Shown one piece after another: positions 1 through 11,176 of a stretch of DNA of 21,070 bases (its first letter is position 1; each line of letters begins with the position of its first letter). The stretch lies in the NCBI GenBank assembly GCA_013365365.1, contig JABVXU010000774.1, positions 1 through 21,070 on the forward strand, read 5' to 3'. The translations under genes were made by a program, and so were the position numbers. The notes under the pieces were generated by a model. That model saw only the letters and a list, made by a program, of their open reading frames with translations, was not told the origin of the DNA and did not search any database. This DNA is from Cruorifilaria tuberocauda. Its lineage: Eukaryota > Nematoda > Chromadorea > Rhabditida > Onchocercidae.

Positions 1-1260
1 TTTTTATCATTATCACTTTTTTAAAAATCACTTTTTACTTTTACTGTTTCAAATAAATTCATTAAAAATTTCAAAAGAATATTATTTAAACTTTTTTTTC
101 AATCAAAATAGTTATAATCTTAATGACTACTCTTAATAAATAATCAAAGATAATCGCTAATTTGAAGTAATATTAAATATATAATAAAAATATTTGGAAG
201 AATTTATGAGAATGAGAATAGAAAAGAAGAAGTTAATTTATTAATTAAATAAATTTAATATAGTAAATTTTACAACTGCAATTTTTATTTCGATTCTTTT
301 AAAATAAATTCAAAGAAAAATTTCGATCGTAATAAAATGATAATATTCTATACAAAATATATCCGATCAATAAAAAAAAATGCAAAACCTATGAACATTT
401 TCAATTGTTATGAATATTTTAACTTAATATTAAAAAAAGAAAACATTTTCAATCAGCATAATACCTGCTAAAAAAAGAAGATATTTTCATTTAGTATAAT
501 ACCTGAAATGTATGAATGTATATCCGATCAATAAAAAAAAAATACAAAAACTGTAAACATTGATATTTTTATTGTAAAATTCTGTACCAATAGATTATCA
601 TCAAATATCAATAGAATAATAAATATAAATAAATAAATATAAATAAATAAATATAAATAAATAAATAATAAATAAATAAATATAAATAAATAAATAATAA
701 ATAAGCAATAGATATAAATAAATACAAATAATTAATATAAATAAATAAAGAAATGAATTTATTAATTAAATAAATTTAATGGAGTACATTTTATAGGTGC
801 TATTTCTTATCGTAAAATTCTATACCAATAGATTATCATCAAATATCAATAGAATAATAAATACAAATAAATAAATATAAATAAATAAATAATAAATAAT
901 AATAAATAAATAATAAATATAGATAAATACAAATAATAAATATAAATAAATAAAGAAATGAATTTATTAATTCAATAAATTTAATGGGGTAAATTTTATA
1001 AGTGGTATTTCTTATTTCGATTTTTTAAAAATAAATTCAAAAAAAAAATTCCATCATAATAAAATGATAATATTCCATAAAAATATATCTGATCAATAAA
1101 AAAAAAATGCAAAAAATTTATTGTAGAATTCAATATCAATAGATTATTATCAAATCATCAATAGATACAAAACCTGTAAACATGTGATATTTTTATTGTA
1201 AAATTCGGTATCAATAAAGAATAGTCTAAATTATTGTAACCATTGAAAATATTAAACTGT
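1..1260. repeat. Diverged satellite-like repeat array
   Basis: Several AT-rich modules recur. Bases 574-625 match 812-863 in 51 of 52 positions. The block beginning AAAGAAATGAATTTATTAAT occurs at 747 and 952 (period 205). A block of about 100 nt at 284-386 recurs at 1011-1113 with small changes. The copies are separated by AAAT-type tracts at 619-750 and 855-952. No coding potential seen. Confidence 0.8.
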
Positions 1261-1303
1261 ACACGTTTTATTACTTGATTTTTGAATAATAAACTTTTTT
1301 TTT

Positions 1304-1328
1304 TCTCTCTCTCTCTCTCTCTCTCTCT
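1304..1328. repeat. (TC)n microsatellite
   Basis: About 12 perfect TC units. The complementary (AG)n tract lies about 400 nt downstream. Confidence 0.95.
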
Positions 1329-1718
1329 TTTCCATTCCAATTTGTAATTGAATAGAACGATATTTTCTTTTCTTTTTTTTTTTTATAGAATAATAATTAA
1401 AGCATAAAGAAAATTTTCAAATTGATTTTTTTTTTTCATTTTTATTTTCTTTCTTTCATTTAAATAATATACATTCATACATTTCCAATTATTTTTGTAA
1501 GAGAATTTGTTAACAAATATTTTTCTTTTTCCTCTTTTTTTCATTCTTAAAAAAAAAAAAATCTTTAGAAAAACTCTCCGGAAAATATACAATTCAATTT
1601 TACATGCTTTTCTGCGTTTTTCTTTTTTTCCTTTGCTTTTTTTTTTTTTTGGTCAACAGAGAAATTATGCTTATGGAATAGCTTTATAATAAAAAATCTT
1701 ATTTTTTGACAGACGGAT

Positions 1719-1719
<1 letters not shown>

Positions 1720-1753
<34 letters not shown>

Positions 1754-1766
1754 AAGAGGGAGAGAA
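1720..1766. repeat. (AG)n microsatellite, interrupted at its 3' end
   Basis: Pure AG units to about 1748, then GGGAGAAAGAGGGAGAG. A transcript spanning 1300-1770 could pair it with the TC tract at 1304-1328. The rest of 1261-1800 is T-rich low-complexity DNA with no gene. Confidence 0.93.
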
Positions 1767-1799
1767 GCTTTTCATTCCTTCCTCATAAATCATCATCGG

Positions 1800-2440
1800 T
1801 TTTTTTTTTTCAAAATTCTATTCATTCAGTATATGCATTAATATCTTTTTACCCATTTCAATTTTAGCTTTCTGATTTCTTTCTTTTCTTCTTTTTTTTT
1901 CTTCAGGAAGATTCTTCTCATAGTTTGTGAGTAATTTTTGTATGTTTTCAATTTTGTTTAATTTAGAAAAAAAAAATCATTCTTCTACATTTGTTTATTT
2001 TATACTTTATAATTTAAAGTATTACTTCAATATATTTAATACTCTAGTATTAAATATTTAATTTAATTATTTTAATATTTGTATCGATTTATTTAATTAT
2101 TACGAATATTTCGATTTAGTATTACACCTGAAATTTAAACATTGTTTATATAAAATTTGATATTAAAAAAAAAACATTTCGATTTAGTATTATACTTGAA
2201 ATTTAAACATTATTTATTCAAAAAAAATTAAAAGTATCAAATTTGATCCATCTCTATCTCTTTTTATTTAAATTTTAATTTCCTTTTTTTTTCCTCTTTT
2301 TAATCAAAATTTTCAATGATTGAATAAAGTTAAATAAAATTACTTTAAATCTATAAGTAATCAATTTAGTATCAAATTGAAAATATGCAATCGTATAAAG
2401 TGAAATTGATGAAAGTAAAATTAGAATGGTAACGTATGGT
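1800..2440. repeat. AT-rich DNA with a 68-nt-period tandem duplication at about 2108-2216
   Basis: The block ATTTCGATTTAGTATTA...AAATTTAAACATT occurs at about 2108 and again about 68 nt later. A related block (CATTTAGTATAATACCTGAAAT) lies near 490-510, so this family is spread along the left end of the window. No gene is seen. Confidence 0.65.
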
Positions 2441-2648
2441 ACAATGTAAACATCTGTTATTTATCGTTTTATTTTAAGAATAGAGAAAAGACATAACTTT
2501 AAAGGTCAATTAGCTTCAACAGGCAATGATTTATTATCAAAACATATGCATGAAAGAAAGGGTAAGGTATCGATGAATCGGATCAGATAATACTGAAAGA
2601 ATAGAAAGGTTAGCAGTTGGTCAAAATCTCGATATCAAAATCTCGACA

Positions 2649-2655
2649 TCTCTCT

Positions 2656-2699
<44 letters not shown>
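2649..2699. repeat. (TC)n microsatellite
   Basis: About 50 nt of TC units with a few CCC interruptions near its start. The 88-codon frame through it encodes Ser-Leu repeats and is a microsatellite artefact. Confidence 0.95.
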
Positions 2700-2702
<3 letters not shown>

Positions 2703-2904
2703 GATAAATATTGTACAGCTGCTGCTACTCCTACTACTTTATACCATATTTTGCATTAAAATTAAAATTTTAGAAATAAACAATTTCCTACCAAAATATC
2801 ATATTTGTTCACTTGTGGTACTTTCGATAATATTATTGGAATTATTTTTTTTTCTAACTGTGAAATATCTTGGAGACTGTTAATTTTCTCTAAAAATAAA
2901 CATT

Positions 2905-3230
2905 GTAAAATTGAAGATTATATTTATTAACATATTAATAAATTAATTAAAAGATTCAGAAGGATTAATTTGCACATATGAAAAGCTAACCTGAAATTCA
3001 ATACTTTTCTTACATATAGTAACGATTGCGTCAAACTTTTTAAAATTACTGTCTTATATTTATAAAATTAAAGATTATACTCATTAACACATTAACATAT
3101 TAAAAGGACTAATTTGCACATTTAAAAATTAACCTGAAATTCAATATTTTTCTTACATATAATAACGTGAAAATTTTTAAATTGTCTTTAAATGACGGCC
3201 CAAAGTACTTTTAAATTACTGTCTTATATT
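2905..3230. repeat. Imperfect tandem duplication, two units of about 155-170 nt
   Basis: Unit 1 (about 2905-3060) and unit 2 (about 3063-3230) share AGATTATA, GGAYTAATTTGCACAT, TAACCTGAAATTCAATA, TTTTCTTACATATA and the end block AAATTACTGTCTTATATT. The shared GGAYTAATTTGCACAT blocks are 144 nt apart. No coding potential. Confidence 0.75.
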
Positions 3231-3239
3231 GAAATCATT

Positions 3240-4440
3240 TACCTATATTTTGAAATATATTTTTATAGTATACAGCCACTTTTCCGTGAAGGATAACTGC
3301 ACTGTTGTTACAGAAAAATGTATAATTAGAGACAAAAACAAAAACAACTTATTTACCTAATAACGTAAAAATAAGCGATTCAATATTTAACTATTTTTAA
3401 TAATAAACAAATTTTAAAATGTCAACAAACATATTTACAATACAAGAGCAACAAAAGCTGATACTAGCTATATCATTAACATAATCAGTAATTACTAACA
3501 ACAAAATACTTCATAATAGTATCAAAGAGTTACCTAAAATATGAAGTCAATTTTTATGAAATTTAAATTTATTACAAACTAGTTCGAAAATATTCTATCT
3601 TCCATAACGATGGAATAAAATGAAACGGAAATGAGGTAAAATAAAATAAACACAAAAAACAATGCCACGCTGCATTTTCAGAGACGAGATTTCACGGGCC
3701 GCAACTGTTTAACCATTGAATACTTGCAATCCTCAGTTATCATTTCATTTATCGGTGGCCTGATTACCGGTTCAACTTTTTCATTTTATTTTTCTGGACA
3801 ACTAAATAGAGTTTAAATTAGGAAGAGGCATTGATCATAATTTATGAATAGAAATGTTCTTTCGATTATCACAATTTATGGCTAATGTAAGAGAGTGAGT
3901 TAAGTGCGATAGCTTTATGAATGCGAATAATTTTCTCGGAGATGAATGAAATTGAGAATTTGTTATATTATGATTATGAGATGAAAGATTAACTTTAGAT
4001 AGTTAGTAGATTGTTGAAAAGTTCAACAGTCAATAATTATCAATAATTAAATAGGTATTAAAAGTCATATAAACGAAATATTCGAAAGCGGAGACATTGC
4101 TATTTTCCATGTAGAATTTAGCATCATTTCATCTTTTTTCTGCATCAAAAAAATTTGCAAGATTTCTTTTCCACTGATATCTTTTCGATATTCTTTTGAA
4201 GAGCAGAGAAACGCGCTAAATTTTTATAATAGATGATTACGGTAATTATCTTAGTCTAGCAAAGATCTTTATCTTTCTTCTATCGATCAATACATGCACG
4301 AATAGGTTAAGATAAAAAATGTAGTAGGGATAAAAATATAACTTCCATTTTTGTTCGGGAATTAATATAAAACCGATATTACGGCTTTTTATAATACGTG
4401 TTGAAGGAGACATATATGGAGTTTTCAAAATGTCTTATGT
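3240..4440. other. AT-rich flank, no established gene
   Basis: Mostly AT-rich DNA. One GC-richer patch at 3660-3775 is open on both strands. On the minus strand it reads as a short terminal-exon-like frame (3759 to a stop at 3678-3680, ending QLRPVKSRL). No partner exon was found for it. A 60-codon minus-strand ORF at 4246-4428 has no recognisable features. Confidence 0.4.
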
Positions 4441-4464
4441 GAAAGAAAAATCTCCATTTTTTAG

Positions 4465-4897
4465 GCTATTAAGCAACAAGGTTTCAAGCTTGCATAGCAA
4501 GGTGAAGCTCAAACAATCTATCAGCAGTTGAACAGGTTAGCTTTTGAAAAACATTTACTAACTTATCCTATTCATTGCTATTCTCATTTCATATTCTAAT
4601 GCCAAAACCTGCAATTGATTAGTCCTGTTTAATGGGGAATTTTGTTTTCAAGCTGTCATTCTCGCTCCTTTTTCTAGCATCTATTCCATACTGATAAGTG
4701 AAATGTAATTATAATAATTTTTTATACTTCTTTGTTCGTAAATTACTCTTAAGATATATTAAACTTTGCTTTCAGGTTCAGTTGATAATAAACCAACAAA
4801 GAGGTTGGATGAATAATTAATAGCCAACCTGAAGAAAATGTGCATTATAAAAAACGACGAGTAAAAATTTCGGATGGTCGAAGTACTCACTGGAAAA
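4465..4897 (+). other. Two exon-like islands (4465-4535 and 4776-4897)
   Basis: Island 1 is bounded by TTTTTTAG and GTTAGC, island 2 by GCTTTCAG and GTAATC, both on the + strand. Both are less AT-rich than their surroundings. Island 1 has one frame broken by a single TAG at 4495-4497 (QGEAQTIYQQLN follows it). Island 2 contains open coding-like stretches such as VHYKKRRVKISDGRSTHW, but in a different frame from the open part before it. They do not join in frame. Candidates are non-coding leader exons, a decayed gene or conserved regulatory DNA. Confidence 0.25.
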
Positions 4898-5299
4898 GTA
4901 ATCATTTATTGTTTAATATTTATTTTCGACTTTGCTTCTTGTACCTTAATTCGAATTAGTCAATGGTATGGAAAATAAGAGAAAGCAATCATTGAATTTT
5001 AAAACACAAGTTATTCTAATTTTTTACTTCATTTTATACCTAGTTTGCATACTGGAGTCATTTAGAAGATTCCTAGTCTCTAACAATCTAAATAAATTTG
5101 TTCAACGAGGTATTTTCTTGAAAGTTTTAGTTTTTTGAAAAAGCAAAACATTCGTATAATTCGGTTAGAATTATCCAAATCAAATCTGTCAGGAAAAAAC
5201 TATAACAATTTATAACAATATTGAATAATAAATGTCTTATGGAAATTTAATAAAATGGAAAGAATAAGTGAAATATTTAAATTCAAATAAGAATGAAAA

Positions 5300-5419
5300 A
5301 TGGGATATTTTTTGGACTTTTGGGAAATAGAAGAGGGAAAATCAGTAACATCCGTTATGCGGAGGCGAATGCCAAGTGCTTACTTAAAGAGTAAGAAAAA
5401 ATCGAAATGGAATTGTTAG
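5300..5419 (+). other. Short ORF, 39 codons, unknown
   Basis: A complete ATG-to-TAG frame with a purine-rich context before the ATG. It has mixed charged composition (WEIEEGKSV, then RRRMPSAYLKSKKK), unlike the Lys/Asn/Ile/Phe-rich noise frames of this AT-rich flank. The adjacent 4900-5300 and 5420-5900 show no gene. Short frames of this length also arise by chance. Confidence 0.2.
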
Positions 5420-5909
5420 CCGCACTATATGATATATAACACTCCACTGTAATTATTATGTGCTATTTATATTTGCCTTTGTTTTCATAAAAAATTATGA
5501 TATTCCTTACATATATTCATTTTCATTTGAATTTTAAAACCTTTTGAAACTGATCAATCACTCTTGTTTCTTAAATTGAGAAACTCAATTAATTTACTTA
5601 TTCTAAAATCTTCGAAGTTTTAGAAAATTTTTAATCCTAGCTTCATCATTTTTTAATCTGAGTGGCTTGGCTCGAGATCTTCGATCGATCGGTAAAATAT
5701 TTAGCTGCAGAATTTTTTCAATCTAGAGATAGACTTGAATCGGAAAATATCTTTTCTGAATTGAGAAATTTCCTTCGCCAATTATTTTAATATGGTAACT
5801 GTAGTTTCGGTCTTTCAAGTTTCCAGAGATATTCGTATAGTTTAAAATTGTAGGTGTGCGGATGAACACTTATCTTGGCTCCTGAAATTAAGGTGCATTA
5901 GAAAAAAAA

Positions 5910-6215
5910 ATGGAAGACCAAAGTGCAAGAAGATTGGAAAGTAGAGAAGCTTTATAGATGGGCCGAGCAGAGGGGTCAGAGGAAGATAGCGAAGTAGAAA
6001 TCTAACAGGAGGAGAGGTATTCTATGATGGTTTGCAGCAAACGTCCTATGGCTTGTATCGAAAAGACATCGGTCTGCTCTCGTTCATCAGCGCAGCGGCG
6101 GCCTCCTGTTTGCTCCTTTAAACTGATTTACGGCTTTTGTCTTGTTTCTAACTTAAAACATATTCTCGTTTTCTTCATTCTTAACATACGAACAATCAGT
6201 CTTCCAAGATAACAC
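5910..6215 (+). pseudogene. Coding-like frame with two internal stops, possible gene remnant
   Basis: A single + frame runs about 101 codons from an ATG at 5910, broken only by TAG at 5955-5957 and TAA at 6003-6005. The first part is charged, with an acidic cluster (EGSEEDSEVE). The region is clearly more GC-rich than its surroundings (for example GCGCAGCGGCGGCCTCC near 6090). A second + frame over about 6010-6120 (EVFYDGLQQTSYGLYRKDIG) and a minus frame are also open, so the true frame and strand are undecided. Regulatory DNA is an alternative. Confidence 0.2.
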
Positions 6216-7594
6216 TATCTCGTCTAACTTCTGATCAACGTTTGTTTGTTGTCACACAAAACGTTAAGTATCAAAACGTGATGATATTTTGATCGTATTT
6301 ATAGGTGACAATACACTGATGTGAAAAGATTCATGTAGGGCAGGCAGTCAAACTTTTCGAACTGTTAATCCGGAAAAATTAATATCTTGTGTATTTTTCT
6401 TGATGGATATTCATTCCTTCACATTATGAACGTGAGATTTAAAATCCTCGATGACAATATCCATGAGTATGTATAAAAAGAAAGTTATATTGTCTTTTTA
6501 ACATGCGAATATGTTTGAAGTTTAGACGTATCCACATGTCAAAGATAGTAAAGATTAGATGAGATCAAACTATTTCAAAACCTCCTAAATGAGCTTTGCG
6601 GCAAATGTCAAAAGAGGATTTTTCGTAAAACGAATTAAAAAGTTTACGTGAACGTTGCGGACAAAATGTACAAATCTGTATGTTTTATGAGAGAACAGTG
6701 TCTTACATTGTGCAACAATTGAGCATAATGCGATTAAATGGAATGCTAGTAAAAGACCCATACGTTCTGATTATATTATATCAGAGGTAACGAACAAAAA
6801 ATGCTAATTTTTCATGCATTCCTAACTAGATTTTTTCTTTTTTCTGTCTCATCCTCTCTCGTGACAATATTAGTGTTTTGTTGGAAGTAGAAAGTAAAAT
6901 TAATTCCTTTGTTCACACTTTTCAAATTTGACTGATCATTTGCTGAATCTGAATTAGCTTTTATAAATAGCATAGTTAATCACTGCATTTGTTCATTTAC
7001 AGGAAATTTTATGATAATAAATTGAACAACTCGTCATGTTTTTCAAAAAATAAACATTGGAAAATATTTTATACGTATTTGTTGATAATAATATGAATTG
7101 CTAGTTCTGATCATCTCATATTTTTGATAGAAATATACTCTTTCGTTGTGTTATAAGTAAACAGAATATCTATAGTAGTCATTGCTCGCTCTTTTTCATG
7201 TGTTAATTTTTTTCACTGCTTCACATAAATAATTTTAAATGACGAAATAGAATAGCAGTATACATAAAACAGTTAGATTAATGGGTATAAATCAATAATC
7301 AGAAGTACGAGTTGGAGAAGTAATTTATTTAGATCAGGCATAAAATATCAGTTACACTTAAGACTCCCAACAAAATCTTCTGTGTCGGAATCCTTCTGTT
7401 GATTACATTACTAATTTTGCTTTGCGAAATTTACAGAAACTGTCTCACTTTTTTTTATGTACCTTTACGGAAATGTTTATCTGAAACTTGGATTATTTTC
7501 CGTAATTTGTATTTAGCTTTTTTTTTCCATCATTCCTAATCGTTTAAATATAGTATATAAAGCCGTTGGTCTATCTGTGCAAATAGAAATTTGA

Positions 7595-7625
7595 CAATAG
7601 TTTGAACCTTAAGTTTAAACTATTG
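7595..7625. repeat. 13-bp inverted repeat, 5-nt loop
   Basis: CAATAGTTTGAAC (7595-7607) pairs with GTTTAAACTATTG (7613-7625) with one G-T wobble. The loop is CTTAA. Confidence 0.8.
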
Positions 7626-7800
7626 CTTAATGTTTCATTTGTAATTACTATTCAAACGTTTCAATGAACATGGGAAAGTGAAGTCCCCAAAGATTTTCGT
7701 CATAAATCTGTAAATCTGAATTTATACGCATTCTGTTATTGAAGAAACACTTTTGTAGCTAGTAATGGGTGTTAAACCAGTTAATGAATGTTTGTCATTG

Positions 7801-7830
7801 TAAGATTAGCTGAAAAAGCAGCTAATCTTA
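7801..7830. repeat. 12-bp perfect inverted repeat, 6-nt loop
   Basis: TAAGATTAGCTG (7801-7812) is the exact reverse complement of CAGCTAATCTTA (7819-7830), with loop AAAAAG. It is too short for a typical miRNA precursor. Confidence 0.9.
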
Positions 7831-8941
7831 ATTGTATGATCAAATTAGCTTTAAGGTTTTACAGAAATGTTTTAATGATAATGTTAATGATTAAATGAAA
7901 ATAATTGTGTTGATAAGATAATCAGGTATGCTCTGTTGGAATTTGAAAAAATATTCATGAGTTAGATTGAAGTCACTTTCGCGCTTATCATATCTCAAAT
8001 CTTTTTCCAACCTTCAAAATTTTTATTTTTTGAAGCACATCGAATAATACGAGAAAGATGATATAGGTATTCTGTAGAGTTGTGTTGTGTTATGCATGCT
8101 GGGTCTTCCATGAGAGCTAAAGAGAGGGAGGACGTTTTATGCTTCTTCATAAGTCGCTCTTTTTTTCTTTTTAAAATCTCTTCCTTAATGTGTATTGGTT
8201 TTTTGGACGATTTTTCCAATGTTGACTATCATTAGACAATTATTATAAAAACGTATTCTTATATCAACAGAGATTTTAGAGAAAAGGGAAGAGAGGAAAA
8301 AACGTGGGAATTTCGAATGCATGTCCATCCCAAGGTGCTCTTACAATATGTGAAATCTGCAGAACTGTTTCCCGCTCAATATTTTTGGGTTTCTTAAGTT
8401 TAAACCTACATAAATCATTCAAAAATCTTTGTCTTTTGTTCCCTGCCCTTTTTTTTGATGTCTTTTTCTTAAAATCACTTCTTATCATTCTAAACGACTA
8501 AAAATTACTCCCAATCTGTGGTGAATTACACTGAAGTTTTCATTAATTTGGCAGTGAAATGAATAAGTACAGAAATCATATTTCAATTAGAGCTCCTCCA
8601 CTCATAGCTCTCTTATCAATTTTTATAGACGAGCGTAGTAGTTTTTATCAGAAAAGAAACATTGATAGTCTTCTTCGGCCATTCTTTTAATAGATATCAG
8701 TATGCTGTTAATGATTTAGTTTTTCATTCAGTAAGTTAATCAATAAAGCAGCATAGATCAGTTACCCTATTTTTTGCAGTTAATTAGAGAGCAATTACTT
8801 TTTCTTCAATTACTCGATTAATTGCTTAATCTATCTTTGATAAATGAAATGAATGGCATGGTTAATATGATAGTAAATCAGTCAATTAATAAGTGAATTA
8901 GTTGATGTTTTCTTTTTTGAAAGAATGTTTTGAAGATGGTG

Positions 8942-8968
8942 CATCATCATCATCATCATCATCATCAT
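8942..8968. repeat. (CAT)9 microsatellite
   Basis: Nine perfect CAT units in non-coding flank. Confidence 0.95.
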
Positions 8969-10699
8969 AAGATAGTGTTGCTGTGTGATATTGTGTAAAA
9001 ATATTTATATGTTCACATTAACACTGTTCAGAGAAAATAGATAGAATAAGGGACAAAAAGACACACAGTTCACGTCCATCGAATAACATACCTTTTTTTT
9101 TCCTTGTTCATTTAATTGCTTTTCTTTTCTTTTCTTTAAAGTGTTAATGCATTGCTCTTTGTAAAACGATTTCTTCCTTATCAACCCTTCATTCTTTCCT
9201 TCTTTCTTTCTATCTATCATATATGTGGAATAATTCACAATTGACAGGCTCACTCATTTTTCCTCAAGAAATGTTTTAAAAAATGAATTTGTGATGTTAA
9301 AATAAAGGTAGAGGAAGAAGTTGCAGTTGGCTCTTATTCTTCCGATATTATGGATACGATGAAAATTATTAATGAATTAACATTCTATATTTGAAATAAA
9401 ATTTAATTTATAGCATATTTGATTTAATATAAAAGAAATTTCATTAACTAAGAAGAAATAGATAGATAGTTTCTGCTTAGAGAAGAGAAATATTTCCAGT
9501 GAGTGATCTACCAAACGATGGTTAATCTCCAGTTTTTTTGTTCGAATTATTCTCACTCAATTTCAAAAAAGCTTTGTAATGGAATTTTTTGGGACGTAAT
9601 CCTTCATGTATAATGAATTAGCATAGCATACCATTCTGCATTTCAATTAATGTTTTTTGGGGCATATCTTTCTTGCTTAATTAATTTTTTTAGTATTCGA
9701 AAATGAATATTGGTTTTTTTTAATATTAAATAGAGCAGTAGAGTGGAATCGAGTGTACTGTTTACATTTACTACCAGCTGCCTGTACAGAATTTTAGTTG
9801 TGTATTGCCAATTTCATAAATCTAATAAGAATATCATTTAGCTTTCGATATGGCTAAAATATACAAAATGAGTGATATTTATTATTTAAATCAGTTAATA
9901 TGTCATGATTGTATTGAGAAATCGTCTTTTGAATCTCTTAATAAAATTTTGGTTAAGAATAAGAGTAGGAAAAAGTAGTTTTAAAAGCTGAAGTAAGCAA
10001 AAATGAGACAGTCTGTTCGTCAAGGAATTTCAGAACCATCAGTCATTTTGGATCGGGTATGGCAGAACAGAGATGATGGTGGTAGGAAAGAGTTCAATTT
10101 TTAACCTTGGTAGTGACAGGAATGGTGATATTGATGTTAGCGCTCTAGGGATTGGTTTGGTTGGCTTTGAATGGTTCACTTTTAGATGATATGTGAGTCT
10201 AGGACTGATTTTTATTATGTCTCACCCCGTTCTCTGCCCGTTTTCAGAAGTTCCCCAGTCCATTCTTACCCTACTCTCAAGAAATTTATCATTTTTTTTT
10301 TGCTTTTTCTCTTCCTCTTAAAATGCTAAATAGTGTTTTACTTGGTTTCAAAATCTTTTTTTAATGCTTGGAATTCCTTAAGTCGTATCAGTTCTCTTTT
10401 CTGATTTCTCCCACTACTATTTTAGTTTAATTTTCTTAACCTTTTTAGTAGTATAGCAATTCATTTCTTTGAGAATTGATTTGGTTCAGTTATTCCTATT
10501 TATTGTCTGTTTTACAAATTTTTTGCTTTGTGAGATTTTTCGCTACAAGTCTTTATTAAAACTGTCATGAATGCATCTTGCCAATTATAATCGTCCAATT
10601 TAAAATACCAAAAAATAGTTACAATTGGCTTTCAATACTACAAAACAAAAAACGAAACTGATGAAAATAAAAATGTTACAAGATACTTATTCCACTACA

Positions 10700-10930
10700 T
10701 TCATCTTAATTTCATGAGGTAAGATAATACGAGAAAAGAAGGGATGGGGAAGCTCACTTTGGTTAGGAATTATGGCCTACAAAATCAAACAAAGAAGGAA
10801 GTTGATGGAGGATAGGGGCAAAAATGGTGAGAATGGTGATAATGATGATAATGATGATATAAAACAGATCACTTTATTGTGCACATATAATGTCAAGGAC
10901 AAGTGAGCAACATATTAAACAGACCACACC
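10700..10930 (+). other. Possible 5' leader exon of bar-1 with small upstream ORF
   Basis: Ends at a consensus donor GTAAGT (10931-10936), 216 nt before the acceptor at 11146. It contains a 44-codon ORF (10772-10906) starting MAYKIKQRRK and running through an Asn/Asp-rich GAT/AAT repeat. If this exon is used, that ORF would be an upstream ORF in the bar-1 leader. The exon's 5' end is unknown. Trans-splicing straight to 11147 is an equally good explanation. Confidence 0.3.
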
Positions 10931-11140
10931 GTAAGTGGCGATCCTTCTTTGGTGTTGTTGCTTGTATTTTAAATTTCGATCAGGTTTTTTTTACTGTAAA
11001 TCTGGTGAAAATTCGATGAAAAATGAGCACTCTTTTTGTGACGGAATAGAAATACATGCAATGGTTTTGTTACTCCGACATTACATTTTCGAGCAAAATT
11101 TAATATATTTGATTAAATATAGCTGTTTCATAGTATAATT

Positions 11141-11176
11141 CTTCAGGTTTGGAGGTCGAGTAGTGAGCTCGACGCA
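11141..11176 (+). promoter_or_regulatory. Probable trans-splice (or 5' intron) acceptor and short 5' UTR
   Basis: A T-rich stretch ends in CTTCAG at 11141-11146, leaving a 30-nt leader before the first ATG of the beta-catenin frame. This is the usual arrangement for a nematode SL1 trans-spliced gene. The leader is open in frame with the ATG, so the acceptor alone does not exclude an upstream coding exon. If the consensus donor at 10931 is joined here, however, an in-frame TAA lies just before the junction, which again leaves 11177 as the start. Confidence 0.55.

Larger units (their letters stand above)
6215..10700. other. AT-rich flank upstream of bar-1, no established gene
   Basis: Short ORFs on both strands at 7995-8501 and 9005-9253 overlap one another and follow T-rich tracts, so they are treated as noise. 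A 33-codon ORF at 10003-10104 (MRQSVRQGISEPSVIL...) is compositionally coding-like but cannot be spliced in frame into bar-1. The interval also holds the hairpins at 7595-7625 and 7801-7830 and a CAT microsatellite. It could include the bar-1 promoter, but no TATA box or initiator can be assigned. Confidence 0.45.

Noticed and set aside
2617..2883. 88-codon ORF with a Ser-Leu repeat
   Set aside because: Product of the TC microsatellite followed by AT-rich sequence.
7995..8501. Minus ORFs at 7995-8219 and 8276-8488 and the overlapping + ORF at 8304-8501
   Set aside because: Lys-rich or Phe/Leu-rich frames over T-rich tracts, both strands open at once, no splice partners and no recognisable motif.
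3521..8841. TCF-like sites (ATCAAAG at 3521, CTTTGAT at 8835)
   Set aside because: Single 7-mers expected by chance in several kilobases of AT-rich DNA; no cluster or helper site, so no claim of autoregulation.
10935..11138. 67-codon + ORF
   Set aside because: Lies inside the candidate leader intron, begins without an ATG and has no recognisable content.
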